From the NCBI GenBank assembly GCA_903922735.1, contig CAIXUZ010000059.1:1-64000 (forward strand): a DNA stretch of 64,000 bases. The letters are read 5' to 3'. The translations under genes were made by a program, and so were the position numbers. Each line of letters starts with the position of its first letter. The first letter of the stretch is position 1. This document shows positions 34,051 to 42,920 of this stretch, piece after piece. The notes below the pieces were generated by a model. That model searched no databases. It had not been told where the DNA came from and saw only the letters and a program-made list of their open reading frames with translations. This stretch comes from an uncultured Verrucomicrobia subdivision 3 bacterium (GTDB lineage: Bacteria > Verrucomicrobiota > Verrucomicrobiia > Limisphaerales > UBA11358).

Positions 34051-35241
34051 TTATTCATCCGCCGCTTCGACCGACTCGCGGATGGTCTGCTTGAATTTCT
34101 CCAAGCCCTGGTCAAAGGCGGCGGAGATGGGCAGCGGCGTTACTTTTTTGATCTTCTTTTTGAACTGCTTCAAATTTTCCTCGGCGACGGCTTCATCCAT
34201 TTTGTTGGCAACGACCAGGCGTGGTTTTTCGAGCAGCTCGGGTTTGTAAAGTTCCAGCTCCTTGAGCAGTTGCTTGTAATCGTCCCACGGTTTGCGGCCG
34301 TCGGTGCCGGCCATGTCGAGCAACAGCACGAGAATTTTACAGCGCTGGATGTGGCGCAAAAATGCGTGGCCGAGGCCGACGTTCATGTGCGCGCCTTCGA
34401 TGAGCCCGGGCACGTCGCAGACGGTGAGCCGCTTCCAGTCGGTGTATTCCAGAATGCCGATCTGCGGCGTCAGCGTGGTGAACGGATACGAAGCGATCTT
34501 CGGGCGCGCCTTGGAAATGGCGGCGAGCAGCGTGGATTTGCCGGCGTTGGGATAACCGACGAGGCCGATTTCAGCAAGGATGCGTAATTCGAGGCGGTAT
34601 TCCCCTTCAGTGCCGGGTTCGCCCGGTTGCGCGAACCGCGGCGTCTGATGCCGCGCCGTGGCAAAATTGCGGTTGCCCAGGCCGCCGCGGCCACCTTTGC
34701 ACAATACAAATTGCTGGCCGTGCGTCGTGAGATCAGCGACGAGTTCGCCTTGCGTTTCCGCTTCCTCCGGCGCTTCGGCGGTGGTCTCGGCATTCAAGTC
34801 CACTTCCATGGCCGTCTGGCCATGCGAACTGCGGAGCAATGGCCGTTTGCCCATGCCGCTGCCGATGACCGGCTTTTCATCTTCGCCTTCATCCTCGTCT
34901 TCCTCATCCTTTTTCATCTTGGTTTCGATGGGCGGCGTGGTGTCCTTGAGCCGCCAGACGAGCGTGCCGCAGGGAACTTTGATGATTAAATCTTTTCCGG
35001 CGTGGCCGTCCATGCCTTTGCCCATGCCGTGCTGGCCTTCCTGCGCGATGAGGCGCGGGACGTAATACTGCTGGATGAGATTGTTCAGGTCGTGGTCCGC
35101 CTGCAGGATGACGCTGCCGCCGCGCCCCCCGTTGCCGCCGCTGGGCCCGCCCTTGGGCACGAAGGCTTCGCGATGAAAGGCGACCGCGCCCTTGCCGCCG
35201 TGGCCGGCGCGGGCAAAAATTTTTATTTCGTCGATGAACAT
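34051..35241 (-). CDS. obg: GTPase Obg, with an acidic insertion
   Basis: 396 residues. The glycine-rich Obg fold (ARAGHGGKGAVAFHREAFVP, GGPSGGNGGRGG, KGGRGGLGN) is followed by the G domain: G1 GYPNAGKST, G3 DVPGLIEGA, G4 NKMD, G5 SAA. It is a ribosome-assembly GTPase. An extra block of about 65 residues (99-166), very acidic at first (KKDEEDEDEGEDE), interrupts the Obg fold before the conserved DLTTHGQ strand; most family members have only a few residues here. It lies in the usual rplU-rpmA-obg order. Confidence 0.95.
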   Translation of the reverse strand: MFIDEIKIFARAGHGGKGAVAFHREAFVPKGGPSGGNGGRGGSVILQADHDLNNLIQQYYVPRLIAQEGQHGMGKGMDGHAGKDLIIKVPCGTLVWRLKDTTPPIETKMKKDEEDEDEGEDEKPVIGSGMGKRPLLRSSHGQTAMEVDLNAETTAEAPEEAETQGELVADLTTHGQQFVLCKGGRGGLGNRNFATARHQTPRFAQPGEPGTEGEYRLELRILAEIGLVGYPNAGKSTLLAAISKARPKIASYPFTTLTPQIGILEYTDWKRLTVCDVPGLIEGAHMNVGLGHAFLRHIQRCKILVLLLDMAGTDGRKPWDDYKQLLKELELYKPELLEKPRLVVANKMDEAVAEENLKQFKKKIKKVTPLPISAAFDQGLEKFKQTIRESVEAADE

Positions 35242-35250
35242 TTTCTAGTC

Positions 35251-35282
35251 CTAATCTTAATCCCTAATCTTAATCTTAATCC
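35251..35282. repeat. TAATCTTAATC short tandem repeat
   Basis: CTAATCTTAATC is repeated imperfectly between obg and the rpmA terminator, ending in CCCCC. It is noncoding and lies upstream of obg. Confidence 0.6.
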
Positions 35283-35330
35283 CCCGCCGATGACGAGCAA
35301 GCTTGGGATTACGAGCAAGAACTTGGAAAA

Positions 35331-35360
35331 TAAAAAAGGCGAGGCGTTGGGCCTCGCCTT
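35331..35360 (-). terminator. Rho-independent terminator after rpmA
   Basis: On the minus strand AAGGCGAGGC, loop CCAAC, GCCTCGCCTT, then TTTTTTA. The 10-bp stem and T-run sit 17-46 bp after the rpmA stop, separating the ribosomal genes from obg. Confidence 0.85.
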
Positions 35361-35376
35361 GATATAAAAGTGCGTA

Positions 35377-35640
35377 TCAGTTTTTCGCCGCGGCGGCTTC
35401 GGCCACCACATTCACGCGGCGGCTCTTCTGGTCAAACAAGACCTTGCCGTCGGTGAGCGCAAACAAGGTCCAATCGCGGCCCACGCCGACGTTCTTGCCC
35501 GCGACAAACTTGCTGCCGCGCTGGCGGACGATGATGCTGCCGGCGGTGACGAACTGGCCGCCAAATTCTTTTACGCCGAGGCGCTTGCTGATGCTGTCGC
35601 GTCCGTTCTTGACGCTGCCCTGACCTTTTTTATGTGCCAT
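35377..35640 (-). CDS. rpmA: 50S ribosomal protein L27
   Basis: 87 residues: [36 protein letters not shown] and [13 protein letters not shown] are the L27 signatures. The N-terminal tail reaches the peptidyl-transferase centre. It is 6 bp downstream of rplU, and a strong terminator follows. Confidence 0.97.
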   Translation of the reverse strand: MAHKKGQGSVKNGRDSISKRLGVKEFGGQFVTAGSIIVRQRGSKFVAGKNVGVGRDWTLFALTDGKVLFDQKSRRVNVVAEAAAAKN

Positions 35641-35646
35641 AAAATG

Positions 35647-35958
35647 TTAAGCGTTGATTGCGGTGATTTTGACGACCGTCAGCTCCTGCCGGTGGCCGAT
35701 GGTCTTGTGATAGCCCTTGCGGCGTTTCATCTTGAACGTCAGCTTGTGCTCGCCGCGCTTGTGCGCCACGACATCCGCCACAACGGTGGCCCCGGTGACG
35801 GTGGGCGCGCCGACGGAAAGCTTGCCGTCGTTGTTGACCAGCAGCACGCGGTCAAACGTGACCGGCTTGCCGGCTTCGACTTCAAGACGTTCAATTTCCA
35901 GCTGGTCGCCAGCGGCGACACGATACTGCTTGCTACCTGTTTCTAAAACGGCATACAT
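35647..35958 (-). CDS. rplU: 50S ribosomal protein L21
   Basis: 103 residues: MYAVLETGSKQYRVAAGDQL at the start, KMKRRKGYHKTIGHRQELT at the end, as in L21. It is the first gene of the rplU-rpmA pair; obg follows after the terminator. Confidence 0.97.
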   Translation of the reverse strand: MYAVLETGSKQYRVAAGDQLEIERLEVEAGKPVTFDRVLLVNNDGKLSVGAPTVTGATVVADVVAHKRGEHKLTFKMKRRKGYHKTIGHRQELTVVKITAINA

Positions 35959-36047
35959 AAATTTTCCCGCAAAGGGTCGGGAATTAAACCAGATTTCCGC
36001 CAGGTGTCAATCAGTGAATTTTAGAAAATCAGGAGGGCCCAGCCAGA

Positions 36048-36617
36048 TCACGGCCGCGAGATGAACGGATTGCCTCGGATGTAAAAGCGCAGCCGCCGGC
36101 GGGCCCAATGCTTCGCGTAATCCACGCCGATGCGCGGGCGTTTGACGATGGAAAATTCTTCGGCCGCCGGCGGTGCGGCGATGAAAAAGTCGTCGCTCAC
36201 CAAATCACGCCCGTTCATCCGGCGATCAATGTCCAGCGCACGGCACAACCGCCCCGGCCCCTGGGTGTGGCCGGAAATATTTTTCTCCGGCTCAAGCGCC
36301 CGGATCAAAACGGCGGCCCCAACGCCTTCGCGCTCCGTTACCACGTTCAGGCAATGATGGACGCCGTAAATCAGATAAACGTAGGCATACCCGGGCGGGC
36401 CAAACATGGTTTGGGTGCGCGCGGTCAGTCCTTTTGCGGAATGCGAGGCAAGGTCGTGGGCGCCGAGATACGCCTCGACCTCGACAATTTTTCCGATGCG
36501 CTCCCCGGCGGCGGTCCGGTAAACCAGGCTTTTTCCAAGCAGTTCCTGCGCGACCAGAGCGGTGTCGCGGTCGTAAAAACTGCGGGATAATCTTTGCACG
36601 GCGGCAGCGTGACGCAA
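36048..36617 (-). CDS. mpg: DNA-3-methyladenine glycosylase (AAG/MPG family)
   Basis: 189 residues of the alkyladenine glycosylase fold: LSRSFYDRDTALVAQELLGK, IVEVEAYLGAHDLASHSAKG (catalytic Glu), MFGPPGYAYVYLIYGVHHCLN, AVLIRALEP and TQGPGRLCRAL. It removes alkylated purines in base-excision repair. It stands alone between the ribosomal genes and the tRNA. Confidence 0.93.
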   Translation of the reverse strand: MRHAAAVQRLSRSFYDRDTALVAQELLGKSLVYRTAAGERIGKIVEVEAYLGAHDLASHSAKGLTARTQTMFGPPGYAYVYLIYGVHHCLNVVTEREGVGAAVLIRALEPEKNISGHTQGPGRLCRALDIDRRMNGRDLVSDDFFIAAPPAAEEFSIVKRPRIGVDYAKHWARRRLRFYIRGNPFISRP

Positions 36618-36670
36618 TTCCCGGTTTGACAGGAAGCAAAATGTTCGCAGAATGGTAGGCCGTTTCGGTG

Positions 36671-36747
36671 GCCAGCGTAGCTCAGTTGGTTAGAGCGTGG
36701 GACTCATAAGCCCGAGGTCAGTGGTTCGATTCCACTCGCTGGCACCA
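36671..36747 (+). tRNA. tRNA-Met (CAT anticodon), elongator type
   Basis: 77 nt with acceptor GCCAGCG/CGCTGGC, D arm AGCTCAGTTGGTTAGAGC, anticodon loop CTCATAA and T arm GTGGTTCGATTCCAC, and an encoded CCA end. The full 1-72 pair and the D arm argue for elongator Met rather than initiator; a lysidine-modified Ile tRNA with the same anticodon is the alternative. Confidence 0.92.
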
Positions 36748-36960
36748 TTCCGGTTCTTGGCAACCATCCGCCCGGGTTGTTGCCTTTGGTGTTTACGGGG
36801 CTGTTGGTGTTGGGGGAAGCCTTCGTTCAGTAGCAATAAAAATTCATTTGTTTACTGAAGCTTTTCAATTTTTTGATTTCTTTCGCCCGCTGTTTTTCCT
36901 ATGCTCTCAAGTCGTAATTTAACCCGGCTTGGTTGCCGGCAGCGAAACCAAATACAATTT

Positions 36961-37923
36961 ATGCCACTAACACATACCAAAGACCTGTTCGCCAAGGCCC
37001 TCAAAGGGAAATATGCCCTCGGCGCATTCAACGTCAACAACATGGAACTCATCCAGGCAATCGTTGAAGCCTGCGAAGAGGAAAAAGCCCCGCTGATCCT
37101 CCAGATCTCCAAAGGCGCCCGCCAGTACGCCAACCCGGTTTACCTCAAGAAACTCATCGAGGCCGCCGTCAGCCTCTCCAACATCCCGATCGCCGTCCAT
37201 TTGGACCACGGCGACACGTTTGACCTGTGCAAACAGTGCATTGACGAAGGTTTCACCAGCGTCATGATCGACGCCTCGCACGAACCCTTTGAAAAAAATG
37301 CGGAAATCACCCGCAGGGTTGTGGAATACGCGCACAAACATAATTGTTCCGTCGAATCCGAACTCGGCCACCTCGTTGGCGCGCAGTTCGACGAAGGCGA
37401 AGAAGGCGGTGCCCACTCCTCCAGCGGCCATTACACCGATCCGGCGGAAGCCGTCAAATTTGTCAAGGAAACCGGTTGTGATTCGCTCGCCGTTGCCATC
37501 GGTAACAGCCATGGTGCCTTCAAATTCAAAGGGGAACAGCACCTCGACCTCGAACGCCTCAAACTCATCAAGAAGGCGCTTATGGAAGCGAACCTCGGTG
37601 ACTACCCGCTGGTGTTGCACGGCGCTTCCAGCGTGCCGAAGTATCTCGCAGACGAGATCAATAAATACGGCGGCAATATGCCCGACTCCCAGGGCGTGCC
37701 CGAAGCCGACATCGAAGTCGCGCGCCGCGTGGGTTGCACGAAGGTCAACATTGACACCGACCTGCGCATGGCCATGACCGCCGGCATCCGAAAGGTGTTC
37801 GCCACCAACCCGAAGGAATTCGATCCGCGCAAATACATGGGTCCGGCCCGCCAGATGGTCAAAGACCTGGTCCGCCACAAGGTCAAAGACGTGCTTTGCT
37901 GCTCCGGCCACGCGTTTGACTGA
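36961..37923 (+). CDS. fba: Class II fructose-bisphosphate aldolase
   Basis: 320 residues from ATG 36961. GAFNVNNMELIQAIVEA and QISKGARQYA begin the barrel; zinc ligands are in AVHLDHGDTFDLC, VESELGHLVG, AVAIGNSHGAFK and LVLHGASSVP. It cleaves fructose-1,6-bisphosphate in glycolysis. A strong hairpin terminator follows directly. Confidence 0.95.
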   Translation: MPLTHTKDLFAKALKGKYALGAFNVNNMELIQAIVEACEEEKAPLILQISKGARQYANPVYLKKLIEAAVSLSNIPIAVHLDHGDTFDLCKQCIDEGFTSVMIDASHEPFEKNAEITRRVVEYAHKHNCSVESELGHLVGAQFDEGEEGGAHSSSGHYTDPAEAVKFVKETGCDSLAVAIGNSHGAFKFKGEQHLDLERLKLIKKALMEANLGDYPLVLHGASSVPKYLADEINKYGGNMPDSQGVPEADIEVARRVGCTKVNIDTDLRMAMTAGIRKVFATNPKEFDPRKYMGPARQMVKDLVRHKVKDVLCCSGHAFD

Positions 37924-37939
37924 TTTGCATTTCATGACC

Positions 37940-37975
37940 AAGCCCCAGGCCGTTGACGGCTTGGGGCTTTTTTAT
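37940..37975 (+). terminator. Terminator of the aldolase gene
   Basis: AAGCCCCA...TGGGGCTT with an inner GCCGT/ACGGC stem, then a T-run (CTTTTTTATT). It starts 17 bp after the aldolase stop. Confidence 0.88.
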
Positions 37976-37991
37976 TCCCTTGGTACCAACG

Positions 37992-38024
37992 AAAAAGCGG
38001 AAGGCTGGTTGCCTTCCGCTTTTC
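37992..38024. terminator. Bidirectional terminator between fba and dnaN
   Basis: AAAAGCGGAAGGC (37993-38005) and GCCTTCCGCTTTT (38011-38023) form a 13-bp stem with A-run and T-run on either side, so it can work for both converging genes; mainly it ends dnaN. Confidence 0.85.
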
Positions 38025-38038
38025 TGATTTCTTTTTTT

Positions 38039-39148
38039 CTAGTTCAGCCGCATGGGCATGACGACGTAGAGGAAGGGTCCGTTGATTTTGAGGACGCCGG
38101 GGCTTAATTCGTCGATCAGTTCGATAAAAACTTCATCCTCGGTGAGCGCGTTGAGTGGATCAATGAGATACCGCGGGTTAAAGGCGATGGCCAGTTCCTT
38201 GCCTTTGTAGTTCACCGCAAGCGTTTCGCGCGCTTCCCCTACTTCGGGTGAATTGGCGGTGATGGTGAGCGTGTTGCGCCCGAAATTCAGCTTCACCGAA
38301 TTGGCCTTCTCGCTGGTCATGATTTCGGCCCGGCGCAATGCCTGCATCAATTCTTCGCGCCCCAGTGAAATTCTCTCTTTCGGTTCGCCGGGAATAACCT
38401 GCCGGTAATTGGGATAATTTCCCTCGATGAGTTTGGTGGTCAGTAAAATGGTGTTCAGCTTTTCCCCTTTGAGGGTGAACGACGCCTGATTTTCACAGAA
38501 TCTAAGCTCAATTTCGCCTTTGTCTTGCAGCAAACGATTCAGTTCGCCCACGGCCTTAGCCGGAACGATAAATTCACCGCTGCTTTTTTCGGAAATCTCC
38601 ACCTCTTCGTCCACCAGCGCCAGCCGCCGGCCATCTGTCGCCACCAGGGTCATCTTGTTTTCTTTCAGGCTGATGTAAATCCCGTTTAATACGTATCGCG
38701 ATTCGTCCGTGGACACGGCAAAGGAGGTTTTCTTTATCATTCCCCTCACCTTTTCCTGGGTCAAGATAACTTTTTTTTCCTCCGTTAATTTTTTGATGGG
38801 TGGAAATTCATCCGCTCCCAATCCGTGAATTTTGAAAAAAGAACCCGCGCTGCGGACTGACGTCTGGTTTTTTTCGTCGGTTTCAATTTCAATTTCTCCA
38901 CCGTTTAATTCGCGAACAATTCCAAAAATTTTCTTTACGGGCACGGTGGTGGATCCTTCCCGTTCCACCTTGGCCTCGACTTCACACGACACCGTCACAT
39001 CCAGATCCGTCGCGGTAAATTCTAATTTTCCAGCTCCGGCCCGGAGCAGCACGTTGGAGAGAATAGGGAGCGTCGTGCGGGTGCTGACAACATTTTGCAC
39101 AGCTTGGAGACCTGCAATGATCTGATCTTTGGCAATGGTTATTTTCAT
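38039..39148 (-). CDS. dnaN: DNA polymerase III beta sliding clamp
   Basis: 369 residues: MKITIAKDQIIAGLQAVQNVVS at the start, three clamp domains (ILSNVLLRAGAGKLEFTATD, YVLNGIYISL, LVATDGRRLAL) and the typical C-terminus YVVMPMRLN. It is the processivity ring of replication. dnaA is not adjacent. The 194 bp upstream are AT-rich and show no recognisable DnaA boxes. Confidence 0.96.
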   Translation of the reverse strand: MKITIAKDQIIAGLQAVQNVVSTRTTLPILSNVLLRAGAGKLEFTATDLDVTVSCEVEAKVEREGSTTVPVKKIFGIVRELNGGEIEIETDEKNQTSVRSAGSFFKIHGLGADEFPPIKKLTEEKKVILTQEKVRGMIKKTSFAVSTDESRYVLNGIYISLKENKMTLVATDGRRLALVDEEVEISEKSSGEFIVPAKAVGELNRLLQDKGEIELRFCENQASFTLKGEKLNTILLTTKLIEGNYPNYRQVIPGEPKERISLGREELMQALRRAEIMTSEKANSVKLNFGRNTLTITANSPEVGEARETLAVNYKGKELAIAFNPRYLIDPLNALTEDEVFIELIDELSPGVLKINGPFLYVVMPMRLN

Positions 39149-39342
39149 GCGCGGTTCTTAATATGTATCTTCTCTTTTAAAAAAACTATCCGTATTAAGG
39201 CCTGTGAACAAGCCTAACAACTCAAAAAATTCAATTCAACAAAGGTTTTATTTAAACCTTTCATCGGCGACAACTGCAAGGTATCCAAACCATAAAAATA
39301 TAAAAGTCAAAGTTATTGGTCTGATCAACAAGTCATTCACAA

Positions 39343-40503
39343 TCACTTCCCCGCCTTACGCCCAGGTTGTACCCGCTGGATGACCGCCGGCAAAACCGAA
39401 CGCACAAAATTAATTTCTTCCTTCGTTGTCGCCCGGCCCAAAGAAAATCGAATCAAGGAATTTGCCATTTCCTGTTTTCCGATCGACCGGATCACATGGC
39501 TGGGCACCAGCGAACCCGCCGAACAAGCCGAACCGCTCGAGGCACAGATGCCTTCCAAATCCAGTCCGGCCATCAGTGCAATCCCATCCGCACCCCGAAC
39601 CGTAAAAGAAAGGGTATTGTTCAAGACGCCGTCCTTGGGACTTACTAAATCACAACCCTCAATGGTTTTCACCACGCCGACCAGCCGGTCCACCAGCGGT
39701 TTTATTTTAATTTCATCAAAAACCGGAACTTTAACAAAATTTTCCAGCGCCACGATAAAACCGGAGATCGCCGGCAGATTTTCCGTGCCGGCGCGTCGTT
39801 CATTTTCATGGCCGCCGCCAAACAAAATAGGATCGGGATGAAGCGGCGACTTGATGAAAAGCATTCCCGCGCCCTTTGGTCCGTGAAACTTGTGGGCGCA
39901 AAGCGAAACTAGATCCGCATTGAATTGACCAATGTTATCAAACGGCTCCTTCCCGAACCATTGCACCGCATCCGTGTGAAAAACAATTCCCCGCTCGCGG
40001 CAAACGGCACCCAGCTCGGCAACCGGCTGAATCGTCCCAATTTCATTATTCGCCGCCATCACGGAAACCAAAACGGTATCGGAACGGATCGCCCTCTTTA
40101 AATCATCAACCGAAACGCGGCCTTCAACGTTAACGGGAAGCTTGGTGATCGAAAAACCATCGTTTTTTTCAAGATAATCAAAGCATTGCAACACCGCAGG
40201 ATGCTCAATGACGGAGGTAATTAAGTGTTTTCCCTTCGTTTTGAGCGACCGCGCCGTGCCCAAGATAGCGAGATTATTTGATTCCGTTCCTCCGGAGGTG
40301 AAGATGATTTCACTCGGCTTGGCGCCCAGAACCTTCGCCGCCCGGTCCCGCGCCTCGTCCAGCAACGCCCGCGCCCTGCGGCCGACGTGATGTACGGATG
40401 AAGGATTGCCCCAGATTTCATCAAGAAACGGCAGCATCGCCGCGCGCACCGCCGGATCCAGAGGCGTAGTGGCGTTGTAATCGAGATAAATCGTGTGTGG
40501 CAT
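39343..40503 (-). CDS. Cysteine desulfurase (NifS/IscS family)
   Basis: 386 residues of a PLP enzyme: YLDYNATTPLDPAVRAAM, IIFTSGGTESNNLAILG, the PLP lysine in SLCAHKFHGPKGAG and the catalytic cysteine in ICASSGSACSAGS. It releases sulfur from cysteine for Fe-S or tRNA thiolation. No isc or suf genes are adjacent, so iscS or a nifS-like name cannot be chosen. It is divergent from trpF. Confidence 0.93.
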   Translation of the reverse strand: MPHTIYLDYNATTPLDPAVRAAMLPFLDEIWGNPSSVHHVGRRARALLDEARDRAAKVLGAKPSEIIFTSGGTESNNLAILGTARSLKTKGKHLITSVIEHPAVLQCFDYLEKNDGFSITKLPVNVEGRVSVDDLKRAIRSDTVLVSVMAANNEIGTIQPVAELGAVCRERGIVFHTDAVQWFGKEPFDNIGQFNADLVSLCAHKFHGPKGAGMLFIKSPLHPDPILFGGGHENERRAGTENLPAISGFIVALENFVKVPVFDEIKIKPLVDRLVGVVKTIEGCDLVSPKDGVLNNTLSFTVRGADGIALMAGLDLEGICASSGSACSAGSLVPSHVIRSIGKQEMANSLIRFSLGRATTKEEINFVRSVLPAVIQRVQPGRKAGK

Positions 40504-40592
40504 TCGGATTTACGGTTTGCGATTTATGATTTACGATTCATGCGGATTATTCAAAACGGAGCCAATCGTAAATCGCCAATCGTCAATCGTAA
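40504..40592. repeat. GATTTACGATT/AATCGTAAATC inverted and direct repeats
   Basis: The 89-bp gap between the divergent desulfurase and trpF is built largely of one word: GATTTACGATT (40528-40538), AATCGTAAATC (40564-40574), and AATCGTAAAT (40585-40594), the last running into the trpF ATG. The word recurs upstream of the ABC ATPase (31692-31770). Confidence 0.65.
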
Positions 40593-41213
40593 ATGAAAAC
40601 GCAGGTAAAAATTTGCGGCATCACCAGTGTCGCCGATGCGCTGGCCGCCGCCGGGACCGGGGCGGACATGATCGGCCTGATGTTTTACGAGGGTAGCCCG
40701 CGTCACGTTACCGTCGCGCAGGCGGCGGAAATTTCCCTGGCGCTGCCGCCATTCGTGCTGCGCGTGGGCGTGTTTGTGAACCCGGACGAGACGCTTGTCA
40801 CCCGCGCCATTGCCGAATGCGGCTTGAGCCTGCTGCAATTTCATGGCGATGAAGATTCGGATTTCTGCACCCAATTCGGCTTGATGAGCATGAAGGCCCT
40901 GCGCGTGCGTGACGCGGAATCATTGAATTTGATGGAGAATTATCACACCGACGCCTTTCTGCTGGATGCGTATTCCCAGGCCGGCTTGGGGGGCACAGGC
41001 GAGAAATTTAATTGGGATTTGGCGGTGGCCGCGCAGAAATATGGCAAACCCATTTTCCTCGCGGGCGGCCTGACGCCGGAAAATGTGGCGGACGCGGTGA
41101 AACAAGTTCGCCCGTTTGCCGTGGATGTTTCCAGCGGCGTGGAATCCGCGCCGGGAAAAAAGGATGCTGCGAAAGTACGGGACTTTATCGCGGCGGTGCG
41201 GCGGTGTGAATAA
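40593..41213 (+). CDS. trpF: Phosphoribosylanthranilate isomerase
   Basis: 206 residues: VKICGITSVADALAAAGTGA (catalytic Cys in KICG), IGLMFYEGSPRHV, LLQFHGDE, FLLDAYSQAGLGGTGEKFNW (catalytic Asp) and FLAGGLTPENV, PFAVDVSSGVES at the phosphate site. It is the third step of tryptophan synthesis from anthranilate. No other trp gene is adjacent; two trpB genes lie 8 and 16 kb downstream. Confidence 0.95.
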   Translation: MKTQVKICGITSVADALAAAGTGADMIGLMFYEGSPRHVTVAQAAEISLALPPFVLRVGVFVNPDETLVTRAIAECGLSLLQFHGDEDSDFCTQFGLMSMKALRVRDAESLNLMENYHTDAFLLDAYSQAGLGGTGEKFNWDLAVAAQKYGKPIFLAGGLTPENVADAVKQVRPFAVDVSSGVESAPGKKDAAKVRDFIAAVRRCE

Positions 41214-41344
41214 CTTGCCGCGTAAGTTTGCAACTTATCAAGCGGTTAGGAATAAAGATTAAAGGTGAACCCGCAAATCCAGCGAAAAAGTTTCGCCGCT
41301 GTCTTTTAATTTTCGTGTGGTTCGTGTATTTCGTGGTCACCAAA

Positions 41345-41914
41345 ATGAAACGCATCGCGGTCTATTGCGGCTCGAACCAAGGCGTCCGCCCGGAATACGC
41401 GGCGGCAGCGCAGACCCTAGGCACGTTGCTGGCCCGCGAGAAAATTGAACTCGTTTATGGCGGCGGCATGGTCGGCCTCATGGGGGTCGTGGCGGACGCA
41501 GTGTTGAAACACGGTGGCCATGTCATCGGTGTCATTCCTGAAAAACTCGTCATCAAGGAAGTCGTCCACGAAACCCTGCCGGATTTGCGCGTGGTCAAAA
41601 CCATGCACGAGCGCAAGGCGCTCATGGCCGAGCTGGCAGATGGCTTCATCGCGCTGCCGGGCGGCTACGGGACGTTTGAGGAATTGTTCGAAGTGCTGGC
41701 GTGGAGCCAGCTTGGCTGGCACCAGAAGCCCTTCGGCCTGTTCAACGTCGGCGGTTTTTATTCTCCGTTGCTGGAATTTCTGGATCACACGACGAGCGAA
41801 GGCTTCATCCGCGCCCAGCATCGCGCGCTGGTGATCGCGGAAGTCGAGGCGGGAAAATTGATAAACCGGCTGAAAACCCATCGCCCGCCGACGGAAATCA
41901 AGTGGGTGAAGTGA
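41345..41914 (+). CDS. LOG-family protein (TIGR00730 type)
   Basis: 189 residues from ATG 41345. MKRIAVYCGSNQG, ELVYGGGMVGLMGVVADAVL, GVIPEKL and ALPGGYGTFEELFEVLAW are the lysine-decarboxylase-like/LOG motifs, a phosphoribohydrolase acting on nucleoside monophosphates. It stands alone after trpF. Confidence 0.93.
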   Translation: MKRIAVYCGSNQGVRPEYAAAAQTLGTLLAREKIELVYGGGMVGLMGVVADAVLKHGGHVIGVIPEKLVIKEVVHETLPDLRVVKTMHERKALMAELADGFIALPGGYGTFEELFEVLAWSQLGWHQKPFGLFNVGGFYSPLLEFLDHTTSEGFIRAQHRALVIAEVEAGKLINRLKTHRPPTEIKWVK

Positions 41915-42067
41915 ATTTCAAGGAAAGTTTATTTTGGCCATTTCTCCTCCCCGGCTTTCGGCTGATGGCGGTCGTCATAGAGGGTTTTCACCCTGCAAGC
42001 AAAAAATGGCAGACATAAAGCAATAAGCGCATGGCGATGCCGGGTGGTCAGGCTAAAATTAGCCGCC

Positions 42068-42919
42068 ATGCATCGCATATTAGGCAAACAAATTCTCAGC
42101 CCCAATGTCACGCGGCTGGACGTCCACGCGCCGCGCATCGCGCAAATCCGGCAGCCGGGGCAGTTTGTCATCGTTCATCTCACGGAAAATGCCGAGCGCA
42201 TTCCGCTGACCATCGCGGATTCCAATCCGGAAACCGGCGCCATCACGCTGGTCATCCAGGCCGTGGGCAAAAGCACCAACGAACTGGTCGCGCTGAATCC
42301 CGGCGATTTCATTCGCGACGTGGCCGGCCCGCTCGGTCACCCGACGGAAATGATCGAAAGCGGTCACGCCTTGTGCATCGGCGGCGGCGTGGGCACGGCG
42401 GTGGTGCATCCCATCGCGCAGGGCTTGCAGCAGCGGGGCGTGCAGGTGACGAGCGTCATCGGCGGGCGCGCCCGGGAATGGGTGATTTTTGAGCCGGAGC
42501 TGCAGCGCTACGGCAAAGTCGTGGTCTGCACGGATGACGGCGGGTACGGTCGCAAAGGTTTTGTGACCGACGCGGCGAAGGAAATTCTCGCGGCGGGAAA
42601 AGTGGACATCGTCTATGCCGTCGGTCCGGTGCCGATGATGCGCGCGGTGGCCAACCTCACGCGCAGCCTCGGCGTCCGCACGATTGTTTCGCTGAATCCG
42701 GTGATGATTGACGGCACGGGCATGTGCGGCGGCTGCCGCGTTTCGCTCGGCAACGAAACCAAGTTCGCCTGCGTGGACGGACCGGAATTCGATGGGCACC
42801 TGGTCAATTTTGACGAACTGCAGGATCGCCTCTCCACTTACCGCGAATTCGAGCTTCGCTCCAACGCCTGTGCCAGCGGCAAGTGCCGGATGGAAACCGC
42901 CCCCGCCTCCCCCGCCTGA
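42068..42919 (+). CDS. nfnA: NfnA-like ferredoxin-NADP reductase subunit
   Basis: 283 residues from ATG 42068. An FAD-binding barrel (PGQFVIVHLTENAERIPLTI), an NAD site (CIGGGVGTAVVHPIAQGL, YAVGPVPMMRAV) and a C-terminal [2Fe-2S] site (DGTGMCGGCRV, then FACVDGPEFDGH) as in PyrK/SudB/NfnA proteins. The next gene, 1 bp away, encodes the matching large subunit. The pair would couple NADH plus reduced ferredoxin to NADP reduction by electron bifurcation. Sulfide dehydrogenase activity is an alternative. Confidence 0.85.
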   Translation: MHRILGKQILSPNVTRLDVHAPRIAQIRQPGQFVIVHLTENAERIPLTIADSNPETGAITLVIQAVGKSTNELVALNPGDFIRDVAGPLGHPTEMIESGHALCIGGGVGTAVVHPIAQGLQQRGVQVTSVIGGRAREWVIFEPELQRYGKVVVCTDDGGYGRKGFVTDAAKEILAAGKVDIVYAVGPVPMMRAVANLTRSLGVRTIVSLNPVMIDGTGMCGGCRVSLGNETKFACVDGPEFDGHLVNFDELQDRLSTYREFELRSNACASGKCRMETAPASPA

Positions 42920-42920
42920 T

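Noticed and set aside
39149..39342. Replication origin upstream of dnaN
   Set aside because: AT-rich, but no DnaA-box matches and no dnaA gene adjacent.
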